From the NCBI GenBank assembly GCA_003241285.1, contig QFOT01000056.1:1-12810 (forward strand): a stretch of DNA of 12,810 nt, written 5' to 3'. Under the pieces are notes generated by a model. That model searched no databases. It was not told the origin of the DNA and worked only from the letters and a program-made list of their open reading frames with translations. A program made the translations under genes and the position numbers. Below are positions 5,732 through 12,810 of the stretch, piece by piece (positions within the stretch are counted from its first letter, which is position 1; the number at the start of each line of letters is the position of its first letter). The stretch comes from Micavibrio aeruginosavorus. GTDB lineage: Bacteria; Pseudomonadota; Alphaproteobacteria; Micavibrionales; Micavibrionaceae.

Positions 5732-8017
5732 TTATCTAGACTCTGGAAGCTGCATTTCAGATGCCAGCATGTGAACCAGAACGTCCTCTGTCGGGCGGCC
5801 GTCGTTTTTCAGTTTGTTCATCGACTGATAAGACTTAACCGCATCTTGCGTCGCCTTGTCCGCCGAGCCATCGGGTGAACCTGAGAACAAACCAAGACGT
5901 ATCAATTGTTCCTGAATCTGCGCGACGATGACAGGATCATATGTCGGGGCTGCCAGCGAAACAGGGGCTTTGACAGCGGCGGTTTGCTGCTTGGCCACAA
6001 TCGGAGGTTTTGTTTCGGCTTTTGTTTTAGGCACCGGCTTCACTGGGGCAGCCGGAATTTCAGTCAATGCTTTTACGTACTCCGCCTTGCCGGCGGACAT
6101 CCTTGCAAATATCTGATCAACATCCGCGCCGCTCATTTTCATCTGGCCTGACAATTGGCTCAAGGCTTCTTTCGCCTGTTCATTTCCTTTGTCGGCGGCG
6201 AGTTTGTACCAGAAAATCGCTTCGTCAGGCTGGGCCTCCCCGAGAAGTCCGTTTTCTTGAATCAAGCCCATATTATAAGCCGCTTCAACGACACCGGATG
6301 CGGCGGCCTGCTGGAAGTAGTAAGCCGCGACTTGCGGATTATAATCCGCGCCGATGCCTTCGATATGTGCGATACCAAGATTATATTGAGCCTCCGGATG
6401 TTTATTGGCAGCCGCAATCCTGTACAGATCGATCGCTTTTTGCGTATCTTGTTTTACGCCAAGCCCCTGATGGTAGAGAACAGCCAGATTATATTGCGCG
6501 TTCGCGATATTGCTGTGCGCCGCTTCACCAAACCAGACCGACGCTTTTTGATAGTTGGTTTTGACGCCGGCATGGCCTGCCGTGTAAACAGCGGCCAAAT
6601 CATGCTGCGCTTCCGCATCTCCGGCGAAGGCCTTCTTTTCAATCACCTTGACCGTGGCGGGTAATGCGGCATCAGGCTTCACGCGAAGCGCCAGCGCCTT
6701 GACGGGTTTTTCAGCCGTGAATACCTCACGCGCTTTGGTTTCCGCTGCCAAAGCCTGAGATTGCGCACTATCTGAAACCGCATTTTCAAGAGTTGGTGTC
6801 GCAGATCCATCCGCAGTCAGCGCGCCCGGCTCTATCGCATTGGCGGCAGCAGCCGCTTTATTCATCGCATTTGAATTATCAACAGCGGTATCTGCAATCT
6901 GAGCATCCGGCTTCAAGGCCGCACCAAGATCAATCTCGGCAGGTTTCGGCTCCACAGTTTTGGCTTCAGATGCTGATTGCCCGGAAGTTGTCTGCTCCGA
7001 AGTTACCGGAGTTTCCTCCATGGACAAAATCGACAGCGAGGGCATGCCAGCTCTGCTGATCGCCCAGCCACCGACAAGGCCTAATACGATAAGTGATGCC
7101 AGCGCCGTTTTATTCATATGATTTGATTTCTTACTTTTCCACCAAGGGCTGCTTTCAAGGCCAAGCGCATCGCTTGTAGAAACAGGCGCTGCTTGCGAAC
7201 GCAAAGTATCGTTCCCGCTCCAAGCCGGGCTCTGCGGCAAGCCGGTCTTCGATGCCAATGCCTGGTCCGTCAACAAGACGAGCGCTTTTGCCTTAAGCGC
7301 ATTCTGCGTATCTTCCAGCGTTTCTTCCATCTCTTCCATTTTCTGGAGAAGCTTGGCACGCTCCTGGGTTACCTGCTCGATGCGCCGCGCCAGTTTTCCG
7401 TTTTCGGAAATGGCATCTTCAATGCGCAAGACAGCGCTGCCGGTCGTCGTTTCCAGCGCCGATATTTTATCTTCTATAGCCTTGCGGAATTCTTTTGATT
7501 CTTCGCTTTCCTCAGCCAGTTGAGGAGCGGCTATTTGTGATGCTGAAGCCGCCTGTTCGTTCAATGACTGGATATCAGTGCTCTGGGCATTAAGCTTGTG
7601 CTCAATGGACAGATAGGCTTTCTCGGTATTATTCGTTTTGTCTTCTATATCCGTCAGCAGTTTACGACAGGTATCCAGTTCCTTCCAGAGAATCTCGCGC
7701 TCTTTTTCGCTCTGGCGCAGACGATCACCGAGATCGCGCAAAAGACGGACAATCTGGATTTGCTGGGTTGGCGAGGCTGGCACCTGAGGGGCCGCAATGC
7801 GAGCTGTCATGGGACGCTCGACAGCACTGTCGCTATCCTGCTCGGATTCAATTGCCTGAGGCGGTTCCGGCATTCTCATTTTTTCATGGCGCATAATAAT
7901 ATCGGCTCCGTTTTGAACCTGCAGGACAGTATCTTCCTCGATGGCCTCAGGCATATTGGCTGCACGTTTGGTAACCCAGTCTTTAAGACTGAAATTTTGC
8001 TCGAAATTTTTTGACAT
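5732..8017 (-). CDS. PodJ-like polarity protein: coiled coil, one membrane span, SEL1 repeats, peptidoglycan-binding domain
   Basis: This 761-residue bitopic protein has four parts. Residues 1-300 are cytoplasmic, with an acidic/Pro-rich start, then a Glu/Lys/Gln-rich coiled coil at about 84-243, then a basic stretch (KSKKSNHMNK). One membrane span lies at about 304-320 (TALASLIVLGLVGGWAI); the basic flank puts the N-terminus inside. After a 130-residue Ala/Thr-rich periplasmic spacer come four SEL1-type repeats at about 459-622 (AEAQHDLAAVYTAG, ANAQYNLAVLYHQG, PEAQYNLGIAHIEG, VEAAYNMGLIQENG). A Pro/Lys/Ala linker leads to a C-terminal peptidoglycan-binding-1 type domain at about 691-755 (VAQIQEQLIRLGLFSG). 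Caulobacter PodJ has this order and recruits polar factors through its coiled coil, so a pole-localised organiser is inferred. Orthology is not proven and other SEL1 envelope proteins remain possible. The Shine-Dalgarno is weak. Confidence 0.85.
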   Translation of the reverse strand: MSKNFEQNFSLKDWVTKRAANMPEAIEEDTVLQVQNGADIIMRHEKMRMPEPPQAIESEQDSDSAVERPMTARIAAPQVPASPTQQIQIVRLLRDLGDRLRQSEKEREILWKELDTCRKLLTDIEDKTNNTEKAYLSIEHKLNAQSTDIQSLNEQAASASQIAAPQLAEESEESKEFRKAIEDKISALETTTGSAVLRIEDAISENGKLARRIEQVTQERAKLLQKMEEMEETLEDTQNALKAKALVLLTDQALASKTGLPQSPAWSGNDTLRSQAAPVSTSDALGLESSPWWKSKKSNHMNKTALASLIVLGLVGGWAISRAGMPSLSILSMEETPVTSEQTTSGQSASEAKTVEPKPAEIDLGAALKPDAQIADTAVDNSNAMNKAAAAANAIEPGALTADGSATPTLENAVSDSAQSQALAAETKAREVFTAEKPVKALALRVKPDAALPATVKVIEKKAFAGDAEAQHDLAAVYTAGHAGVKTNYQKASVWFGEAAHSNIANAQYNLAVLYHQGLGVKQDTQKAIDLYRIAAANKHPEAQYNLGIAHIEGIGADYNPQVAAYYFQQAAASGVVEAAYNMGLIQENGLLGEAQPDEAIFWYKLAADKGNEQAKEALSQLSGQMKMSGADVDQIFARMSAGKAEYVKALTEIPAAPVKPVPKTKAETKPPIVAKQQTAAVKAPVSLAAPTYDPVIVAQIQEQLIRLGLFSGSPDGSADKATQDAVKSYQSMNKLKNDGRPTEDVLVHMLASEMQLPESR

Positions 8018-8131
8018 ACGCTAAATTAAGATATTTTGGAAAATTGTGCCAGAAATCAGTCCTTAATTTCCACAGGGGATGAAAAAGAAATGCTGCAAAA
8101 TCGTTAAAAAGGTAACTTGTTGATTCATAAT
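8018..8131. other. Leader and promoter region of the PodJ-like gene
   Basis: This 114-bp spacer lies between the start of the PodJ-like gene and the terminator behind tRNA-Gln, so the gene must be transcribed from a promoter here. I see no convincing -35/-10 pair. One GANTC site (GATTC, 8122-8126), the recognition sequence of the alphaproteobacterial CcrM methylase, is present; one such site is expected by chance in about this length. Confidence 0.4.
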
Positions 8132-8159
8132 AAAAAAAGCCCGCATAACGGGCTTTTTT
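8132..8159 (-). terminator. Intrinsic terminator downstream of tRNA-Gln
   Basis: The stem GCCCG (8139-8143) / CGGGC (8149-8153) with a CATAA loop is flanked by A7 on the left and T6 on the right. Paired A/T flanks extend it to 11 bp. Read on the minus strand it ends in seven T residues, 18 nt beyond the CCA end of the tRNA, so it most likely ends the tRNA transcript and insulates the PodJ-like gene. It is symmetrical and could work in both directions. Confidence 0.85.
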
Positions 8160-8176
8160 CTTAAATGCCTCTTAAA

Positions 8177-8251
8177 TGGCTGGGGCGGCTGGATTCGAAC
8201 CAACGTATGGCGGAACCAAAAACCGCTGCCTTACCGCTTGGCGACGCCCCA
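8177..8251 (-). tRNA. tRNA-Gln (anticodon UUG)
   Basis: On the minus strand the 75-nt gene folds into a full cloverleaf. The acceptor TGGGGCG pairs with CGCCCCA, the D arm is GCC/GGC, and the T arm is GTTGG-TTCGAAT-CCAGC. The discriminator is G and the CCA is encoded. The anticodon TTG is at 8219-8217 in the loop TTTTGGT. U1-A72 and the overall sequence match bacterial tRNA-Gln. The pair closing the anticodon loop (31-39) is T-T rather than the usual T-A, which leaves a four-pair stem. A terminator follows. No duplicated 3' end is seen that would mark an integration site. Confidence 0.96.
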
Positions 8252-8330
8252 ATATTTAAGAATAGGACCGGAAACTACATAAAAAGGCCGGGCATTACAA
8301 GAGGCATAAACAGGAGTTCTGCAATTTTTT
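8252..8330. other. Short spacer between the RTX gene stop and tRNA-Gln
   Basis: These 79 bp must hold both the end of the RTX transcript and the tRNA promoter, both on the minus strand. On that strand a run of seven A bases lies just after the RTX stop, and GCCCGGCC followed by T5 lies further on. No clear stem is present, so neither a terminator nor a promoter can be called. Confidence 0.3.
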
Positions 8331-11300
8331 TCAGGCCATGATTTCTTTGTTTTGAACCAAGGTCGAGAGCGTGAGGCTCGCATTGGCAAAAATCGCATAA
8401 TCGGCGAAATTATAGGCCGATCCACTGCCATCACGATCGACAGCCATGACAGAAGATGTTCCCTGCTGGGTAAATTTTACAAATCCCGACAAAGCATCGG
8501 CAACAGGATCATAACCGCTTAAAAGATTCTTAATATCGATCACATCAAGTTCGGCAGTTTTGAAATCGGTAATTGTATCAACGAAACCACTTGAGCTGGT
8601 GTCGAAGACGAAACTGTCCTTACCCGCACCGCCGCTTAAAATATCGGCCCCTGCGCCGCCGATGATTCGATCAATACCGTTTTCACCATAGAGCGTATCA
8701 TTGCCGATACCGCCATTTAGCGTATCATCACCATTGCGGCCATAGATTTTATCATTCCCGGCACCGCCATCGATCGTATTGGCTACGGCATTGCCACGCA
8801 GATTATCATTATAAGAAGAGCCATAAAGATTTTCTATGGAACTGTAGGTATCGCCTTTTGCATCCCCGGTGTTCAGGGAAGCGGCGGCCAGATCAGCCAG
8901 TACACCGGCTTTGGCCGTAGAATACTGGGCACGGTCGATGCCATCGCCGCCGATAAGTTTATCGGCCCCGGCCTCTCCGAGTAATATGTCGTTGCCCGCG
9001 CCGCCACTGATGGAATCATTCCCGGCACCGCCCTTTATGACATTAGACTTAGTATCTCCTGTCAGCGCATCGTTGAATGCAGAGCCGGTCAGGTTTTCAA
9101 ACCCGGTGATCTTATCCTTGCCTGCGCTTAATGTATCCTGCGTAACCGTAGTCGTGAGATTGACGCGCACGCCGCTGTAAGCGGAAGCATAAGAAACAGT
9201 ATCAGTACCTACACCGCCATCGAGTATATCGTCGCCATCGGCTCCATCGACCGTATCGTTACCGTCCCCGCCCTTGAGCGTATCGGCATAGCGCGTGCCC
9301 GTTATAACATCGTTGCCTGCCAATAGGTCCAGTGTTACTCCCAGAATCGCCGAACTTAGATTGAAGCTGTTATTGCCTGTAGAAGCTTTCGGAGTGGTAT
9401 CTGGTGCTGAAGTAAAAACGCCAGCCTGATAAACGCCGTTGCTGAATTGAAGCTTTTCGACATCATAAAGATAATCGGTTCCCTCTTTGCCGCTTTTGCT
9501 GACAACTTTCAGATAACTTCCCAAATTGGTAATCGTGTAGGCGGAAAAAGCCTCCGCAAAGACGGCGATGTCATTGCCGTCCCCGGCCTCCAGAATATCC
9601 GTTCCCTTGCCACCGATCAGCGTATCATCGCCGAGCCCGCCGATGAGCGTATCATTGCCATCCCCGCCATTGAGCGTATCGTTGCCGCCCTTGCCGTAAT
9701 AGGTATCGTTGATTTTGCTGCCATTCCAGACATCGATCCCCCAAGTCCCTTCTACAAGACCAGATGTCGCGGCGGTTGTCGGATAGATGATATTGCTCGT
9801 CCCGCCGAGCCCGAAACTCATACTACCACCGGACTCGAACGCGATCAGCAAAGGATGCTCCGTCAACTGGCTGGCTTCGATCTGGAGTGTACCGCCGCCT
9901 TTAAATCTAAGGGTGATAGTGCCCAGTGCATAACCGCCCACACCCGGCGTGACCGTATACGCCATATCCAGCATGGAGATGGATTTATCGATGGTAATTT
10001 CCTTCAATCCCGACGTGACGGTATATTGATCCTTGCCGCCGGTGTATTCGAGCCTTGCACCCGCCCCGGCATCAGCGCTGGCAGCATACATTTTGACAAT
10101 ATCGTTCCCGAGCCCGGTTTTAAACCAGATCGTCGAGTCATAGGAATAATTCCCGAAATAAGACAGGTCGACGAAGTCGCCGTTATTAGTGCCGATGATC
10201 GAGTAATCGAGAGAATTGAGATAGGGACTGTTGGCGATTTTCAGCGTCCTGCCGTCCACCGTAATCGTATTGTCCGAATCCGCGAAACCGAGATGAAAAG
10301 AAGCCGCCACCGTCGCCTTTGAAAAATCAACAGCGTTATAGATAGTTGCATTTGCGCCGGTGCCGATAACGTTGATCACACCTGTCGCATTATAATCGGG
10401 CAGCAGCCAAGCCGGCCCGGTATCGGTTTCGTAGGCTTCGAAATTAGTGAATATATCCCCGCTCGTACCTTCAAGATTATAAAACCCGAAGGACTTGCCG
10501 GACGTTAAATTGCTGCGGTCGTATACAAGATGATCCGATGAATAAAATACGGTATCGACTCCAGCGCCGCCATCATAGAAACGCATACCATCCTGCGCCG
10601 CCACCAGATCGACGTAATCGTTATATTTTGACAGCACGAATTTCTCGACCCCGCTCACGACATCAAGCCCGCCATAACCGTCATCGATGCCAGTCACGTC
10701 GGAATATACAGAAACGATAACCGTTGACGTATCGGCAGCATAGCTTGCCGTATCAATTCCTGCGCCGCCGATAACGATATCATGACCCGCAGAGCTGTAA
10801 ATAGTGTCGTTCCCGCCACTGGCAACGATCATATCATGGCCCTTGGAGCCGGTTATTTTGTCAACACTTTCACCGCCAACATAAAGCGTTGCCTTCGGCG
10901 ATGTAAAAATCGAATTCGCGATGGTAACCGTGCTGGTATCCTTCACGGCAAAAATAACGCGATCAAAGTTATTCGCTGTCGAGCCGCCCCATAAATAGCC
11001 CATATAATCCACGGCAACGGAATTCGTGCTAGTCAAAATCTTGGCGACAATTTCATCCCGCGCCACGAGCCCTGTTATTTGACTAACAGGCACGTTCTTC
11101 CATAGATCGTTAGAAAAATTGAGCGTCAATGTTTTAGCATCGGCGGACAAAGCCAATGCACCATTAATGACAATTTTATTCGCTGTCGTGAGATTATCGA
11201 GAATAACTTTATTGAGCGCAAGCTGGCCCGCAAACTGGACGAAAACCTTGCTGATATCGGTTGCATATTTATCGATCGCCTTAGAATGCCCTGCCGTCGC

Positions 11301-12347
11301 AAGCACGACACCTAAATTATTTGCATCGTCATACAATGTGCGAATAGCTGTATCGCCAAACGGACGCACCGCCGTGGTTTTTTCGCCTTCGTCGACAGCG
11401 GAATAGGCGATGATATTGCGCAGGATGTCGGCGTATTCCCCTTTTGTGGACAAAGTTCCCGTAACACCGCCAGCTCCGATTCTATTCGCAAAAGCATCGT
11501 CATAAAGAACAGGCCAGAAATATTTACCCGCATCGAACCAGTTACTTTGCGAAACTTTGGTTAAATCATCCGCGTACATGCGAATAACCAGTGTCGCCAT
11601 GCTGTGCGCGGCTTTTGCCTCTTGAAAATCACCGCCGCTTACCAGATCAACGCCAGTCCCTATTCCCAGTTCGCGTGTGGTAACTTTTTCACCTATATGA
11701 TTTCCGGGATATCTTCCTACACTCAATAGCTCTCCTTTGATCGAGAAAGCGTTAAGCTTCGTAAAATCAGCAGCCGTTGAGTAGTCATTACCATACACAA
11801 GCTTTCTTAAGCCATCATTGAAACCATAAACTGTAGTCAAGCTTGTTATATGTACGAGGCGACTAGCAGCAGTATCAAATCCCATAAAATCAAAAAGCGT
11901 TCCTGACTTTGCGTATATTGAACCTACTAATCCTGCCAAGCCACCGCCAAGGGAATGTCCTGTCAAAGAAATATTAGCATCGAAAGGGTCATTATTCTGA
12001 CCGGCAACCGCGCGATAGAATTCAAATGCCATCCCCGCTTGCTTCCCCGCAGGACTTCCCGTTCCTACACCCCAACCATTCCAGACATCGGTGGTCAAAC
12101 CCTCGAATGTCAGAAAATCAACATCCGTTCCACGATACGAAATAACTTTCTCGCCGCCTGCCAATTGATAGGCAATCGCATAGAAGCCTATAGCTTGATC
12201 TTTACCATTCCCCAATACACTTGAATTCATAATAATTTTAGCATTACCGAGCATGACATCAGGGTTTTGGGATAGTTGAATACCCGCATTATAGCCACGG
12301 TTATAGGAATCCATGGCTAAAATAGCCTTCATTAAATTATTATTCAT
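8331..12347 (-). CDS. Secreted RTX protein with N-terminal lipase-like domain (type I secretion substrate)
   Basis: The 1338-residue product has no signal peptide. Residues 1 to about 265 form an alpha/beta-hydrolase domain of lipase class 3 or family I.3 type. SYRGTD (70-75) is the oxyanion-hole region and GHSLGG (130-135) carries nucleophile Ser132. His248 in AAHSM is the likely catalytic histidine; Glu206 in IKGELLS is the best acid candidate, where Asp is more usual. A linker of about 220 residues contains RPFGDTAIRTLYDDAN. RTX repeats (GGxGxDxxx) then appear in several blocks. The last 90 residues form a type I secretion target domain. The likely role is calcium-dependent extracellular lipid or phospholipid hydrolysis; the substrate is unknown. 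The start at 12347 is chosen over ATG 12377 because AAGG lies 8 nt before it and the earlier ATG has no site. It overlaps the upstream stop by 8 bases. Secretion genes are absent here. Confidence 0.92.
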   Translation of the reverse strand: MNNNLMKAILAMDSYNRGYNAGIQLSQNPDVMLGNAKIIMNSSVLGNGKDQAIGFYAIAYQLAGGEKVISYRGTDVDFLTFEGLTTDVWNGWGVGTGSPAGKQAGMAFEFYRAVAGQNNDPFDANISLTGHSLGGGLAGLVGSIYAKSGTLFDFMGFDTAASRLVHITSLTTVYGFNDGLRKLVYGNDYSTAADFTKLNAFSIKGELLSVGRYPGNHIGEKVTTRELGIGTGVDLVSGGDFQEAKAAHSMATLVIRMYADDLTKVSQSNWFDAGKYFWPVLYDDAFANRIGAGGVTGTLSTKGEYADILRNIIAYSAVDEGEKTTAVRPFGDTAIRTLYDDANNLGVVLATAGHSKAIDKYATDISKVFVQFAGQLALNKVILDNLTTANKIVINGALALSADAKTLTLNFSNDLWKNVPVSQITGLVARDEIVAKILTSTNSVAVDYMGYLWGGSTANNFDRVIFAVKDTSTVTIANSIFTSPKATLYVGGESVDKITGSKGHDMIVASGGNDTIYSSAGHDIVIGGAGIDTASYAADTSTVIVSVYSDVTGIDDGYGGLDVVSGVEKFVLSKYNDYVDLVAAQDGMRFYDGGAGVDTVFYSSDHLVYDRSNLTSGKSFGFYNLEGTSGDIFTNFEAYETDTGPAWLLPDYNATGVINVIGTGANATIYNAVDFSKATVAASFHLGFADSDNTITVDGRTLKIANSPYLNSLDYSIIGTNNGDFVDLSYFGNYSYDSTIWFKTGLGNDIVKMYAASADAGAGARLEYTGGKDQYTVTSGLKEITIDKSISMLDMAYTVTPGVGGYALGTITLRFKGGGTLQIEASQLTEHPLLIAFESGGSMSFGLGGTSNIIYPTTAATSGLVEGTWGIDVWNGSKINDTYYGKGGNDTLNGGDGNDTLIGGLGDDTLIGGKGTDILEAGDGNDIAVFAEAFSAYTITNLGSYLKVVSKSGKEGTDYLYDVEKLQFSNGVYQAGVFTSAPDTTPKASTGNNSFNLSSAILGVTLDLLAGNDVITGTRYADTLKGGDGNDTVDGADGDDILDGGVGTDTVSYASAYSGVRVNLTTTVTQDTLSAGKDKITGFENLTGSAFNDALTGDTKSNVIKGGAGNDSISGGAGNDILLGEAGADKLIGGDGIDRAQYSTAKAGVLADLAAASLNTGDAKGDTYSSIENLYGSSYNDNLRGNAVANTIDGGAGNDKIYGRNGDDTLNGGIGNDTLYGENGIDRIIGGAGADILSGGAGKDSFVFDTSSSGFVDTITDFKTAELDVIDIKNLLSGYDPVADALSGFVKFTQQGTSSVMAVDRDGSGSAYNFADYAIFANASLTLSTLVQNKEIMA
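8334..8600 (-). other. C-terminal type I secretion target domain of the RTX protein
   Basis: It starts after the last repeat with the typical FVFDTSSSG...DTITDFKTAELDVIDIKNLL pattern, then VMAVDRDGSGSAYNFADYAIF. The protein ends with a hydrophobic/hydroxyl-rich tail (LTLSTLVQNKEIMA). Such domains are recognised by an ABC exporter with HlyD- and TolC-like partners. Confidence 0.8.
8605..9715 (-). repeat. RTX nonapeptide repeat arrays (27-nt periodic), four blocks
   Basis: Four tandem blocks of GGxGxDxxx repeats lie roughly at 8605-8815, 8922-9080, 9190-9325 and 9561-9715. Examples are GGAGNDKIYGRNGDDTLNGG, GGAGNDSISGGAGNDILLG and GGLGDDTLIGGKGTD. At DNA level they are degenerate 27-nt repeats, seen as recurring gagcgtatcattgcc-like words. 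Three spacers between blocks share a common form (TDTVSYASAYSGVRVNL; IDRAQYSTAKAGVLADL; AVFAEAFSAYTI), so a block-plus-spacer unit of about 90 residues seems to have been duplicated. The blocks are expected to bind calcium as parallel beta-rolls once outside the cell. Confidence 0.9.
10741..10862 (-). repeat. Isolated upstream RTX repeat block
   Basis: A shorter, degenerate block (DKITGSKGHDMIVASGGNDT, then SSAGHDIVIGGAGIDTASYA) lies about 340 residues before the main arrays. Ser and His replace Gly and Asn at several repeat positions, so calcium binding may be weaker here. It is followed by the same TASYA-type spacer seen after the C-terminal blocks. Confidence 0.75.
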
Positions 12348-12810
12348 TACGATTACCTTGTGTAAATTCAGATCCATTTAAATATGTTTTTGTAGGGTCA
12401 TCAAAAGGCGGAGTACTGTTTCCCCCTAAATAGCCCATTACATTCTTTCTTTTCGGCAACCACAGCAGGTATTTCTCAATGCCCCATGTCACCGGCTTAT
12501 CTGTCATTTCAATTGAAGCTGAATTAAATTTATATCCCTTGCCGAACGTCGCCTCGAGGTTTTGACCTTTCACTTCCTCAACAGTCTTTGGATCGTTGAT
12601 ATTTTTGAATCTTACGAGCCGCAATTGCTCTGGCACCAGAAATGTTTTTGCATTCTTTAGATGACTGTAATATTCAATGCCTTCTACGGTCGTGCCGCCG
12701 CCATCGTAAGGAAAAGCCCGAAACACGATCTGATAATCATCGAAACTTGTCAGCGCGAACAATAATTGACCTCTACCAAGGTCTATAACAACAGCTTCAC
12801 CTTTTGGCGT
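12340..12810 (-). CDS. C-terminal part of a small protein of unknown function, coupled to the RTX lipase (partial, cut at right edge)
   Basis: The frame is open from the right edge to TAA at 12342-12340, giving the last 156 residues. A TTG at 12762 is only an internal codon, because the frame continues upstream to the edge. Visible features are GEAVVIDLGRGQLLFAL near the start, RLVRFKNINDPKTVEEV, then ATFGKGYKF, IEMTDKPVTWGIEKYLLWLP and a hydrophilic tail. There are no cysteines and no membrane segment in the visible part. The FxNINDPKTVEEV...FGKG...TDxPVTxGIE pattern resembles, from memory, small uncharacterised proteobacterial proteins that I associate with lipase genes; this is unchecked. 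The stop overlaps the RTX start by 8 bases (ATGAATAA), so the two are probably translated together. Immunity, chaperone or modifying roles are guesses. Confidence 0.75.
   Translation of the reverse strand, partial: TPKGEAVVIDLGRGQLLFALTSFDDYQIVFRAFPYDGGGTTVEGIEYYSHLKNAKTFLVPEQLRLVRFKNINDPKTVEEVKGQNLEATFGKGYKFNSASIEMTDKPVTWGIEKYLLWLPKRKNVMGYLGGNSTPPFDDPTKTYLNGSEFTQGNRNE
12356..12359 (-). promoter_or_regulatory. Ribosome binding site (AAGG) that decides the RTX start
   Basis: AAGG lies 8 nt upstream of ATG 12347 and inside the last codons of the upstream gene. The earlier in-frame ATG at 12377 is preceded only by AT-rich sequence (acatatttaa). Confidence 0.6.

Noticed and set aside
5906..6664. 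Several overlapping plus-strand frames antisense to the PodJ-like gene
   Set aside because: They are shadows of a long gene with clear domains on the minus strand; compositions are atypical and none has a start site.
8066..8074. DnaA-box-like ATTTCCACA upstream of the PodJ-like gene
   Set aside because: It differs at two positions from the consensus TTATCCACA and stands alone, so neither an origin nor a DnaA site is supported.
8122..8126. GANTC site as evidence for CcrM/GcrA control of the PodJ-like gene
   Set aside because: A single GANTC is expected by chance in a spacer of this size, and no -10/-35 pair can be placed around it.
8177..8330. tRNA-Gln as an attachment site for an island carrying the RTX gene
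   Set aside because: The RTX gene lies on the 5' side of the tRNA, no repeat of the tRNA 3' end is seen and there is no integrase in the window.
9447..10322. Plus-strand open frame of 291 codons antisense to the RTX gene
   Set aside because: It mirrors the codon pattern of the repeat-rich gene opposite, has no recognisable domain and no ribosome site.

Overview
The window looks like chromosomal DNA of an alphaproteobacterium. This rests on gene content: a family-4-type uracil-DNA glycosylase, an ETF-ubiquinone oxidoreductase, a TPR lipoprotein overlapping ispE, and a PodJ-like SEL1 protein. The set and order agree with what I remember of alphaproteobacterial genomes. I cannot place it below class level. 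GC is moderate in genes and clearly lower between them. I see no insertion sequence, phage gene or CRISPR array.

Left part (1-1355): the 5' end of an unidentified exported or membrane-anchored protein runs off the left edge on the minus strand. Behind it lies an AT-rich spacer holding a notable array of TGAATAC half-sites (three direct copies exactly 21 bp apart, plus one inverted copy forming a 15-bp palindrome). Then comes a minus-strand uracil-DNA glycosylase with a TTG start and, oddly, no cysteine at all. It diverges from the next gene across a short spacer with a palindromic ATTATATAAT.

Central plus-strand block (1356-5688): ETF-QO (electron transfer from ETF to ubiquinone), a lipoprotein full of TPRs, and IspE of the MEP isoprenoid pathway. 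The last two overlap by one base (TAATG) and are probably co-translated.

Minus-strand block (5732-8017): a 761-residue polarity-factor-like protein. It has a cytoplasmic coiled coil, one membrane segment, four periplasmic SEL1 repeats and a C-terminal peptidoglycan-binding domain, which is the layout of Caulobacter PodJ. A hairpin terminator and tRNA-Gln(UUG), both on the minus strand, lie upstream of it.

Right part (8331-12810): a 1338-residue secreted RTX lipase/phospholipase-like protein. It has an N-terminal alpha/beta-hydrolase domain with GHSLGG, several blocks of calcium-binding GGxGxDxxx repeats, and a C-terminal type I secretion domain. Its start overlaps by 8 bases the stop of an upstream gene that runs off the right edge. 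That gene encodes a small protein of unknown function, so the two are probably made together. This lipase plus coupled partner is the most promising candidate for an undescribed system. Type I secretion genes are not in the window.
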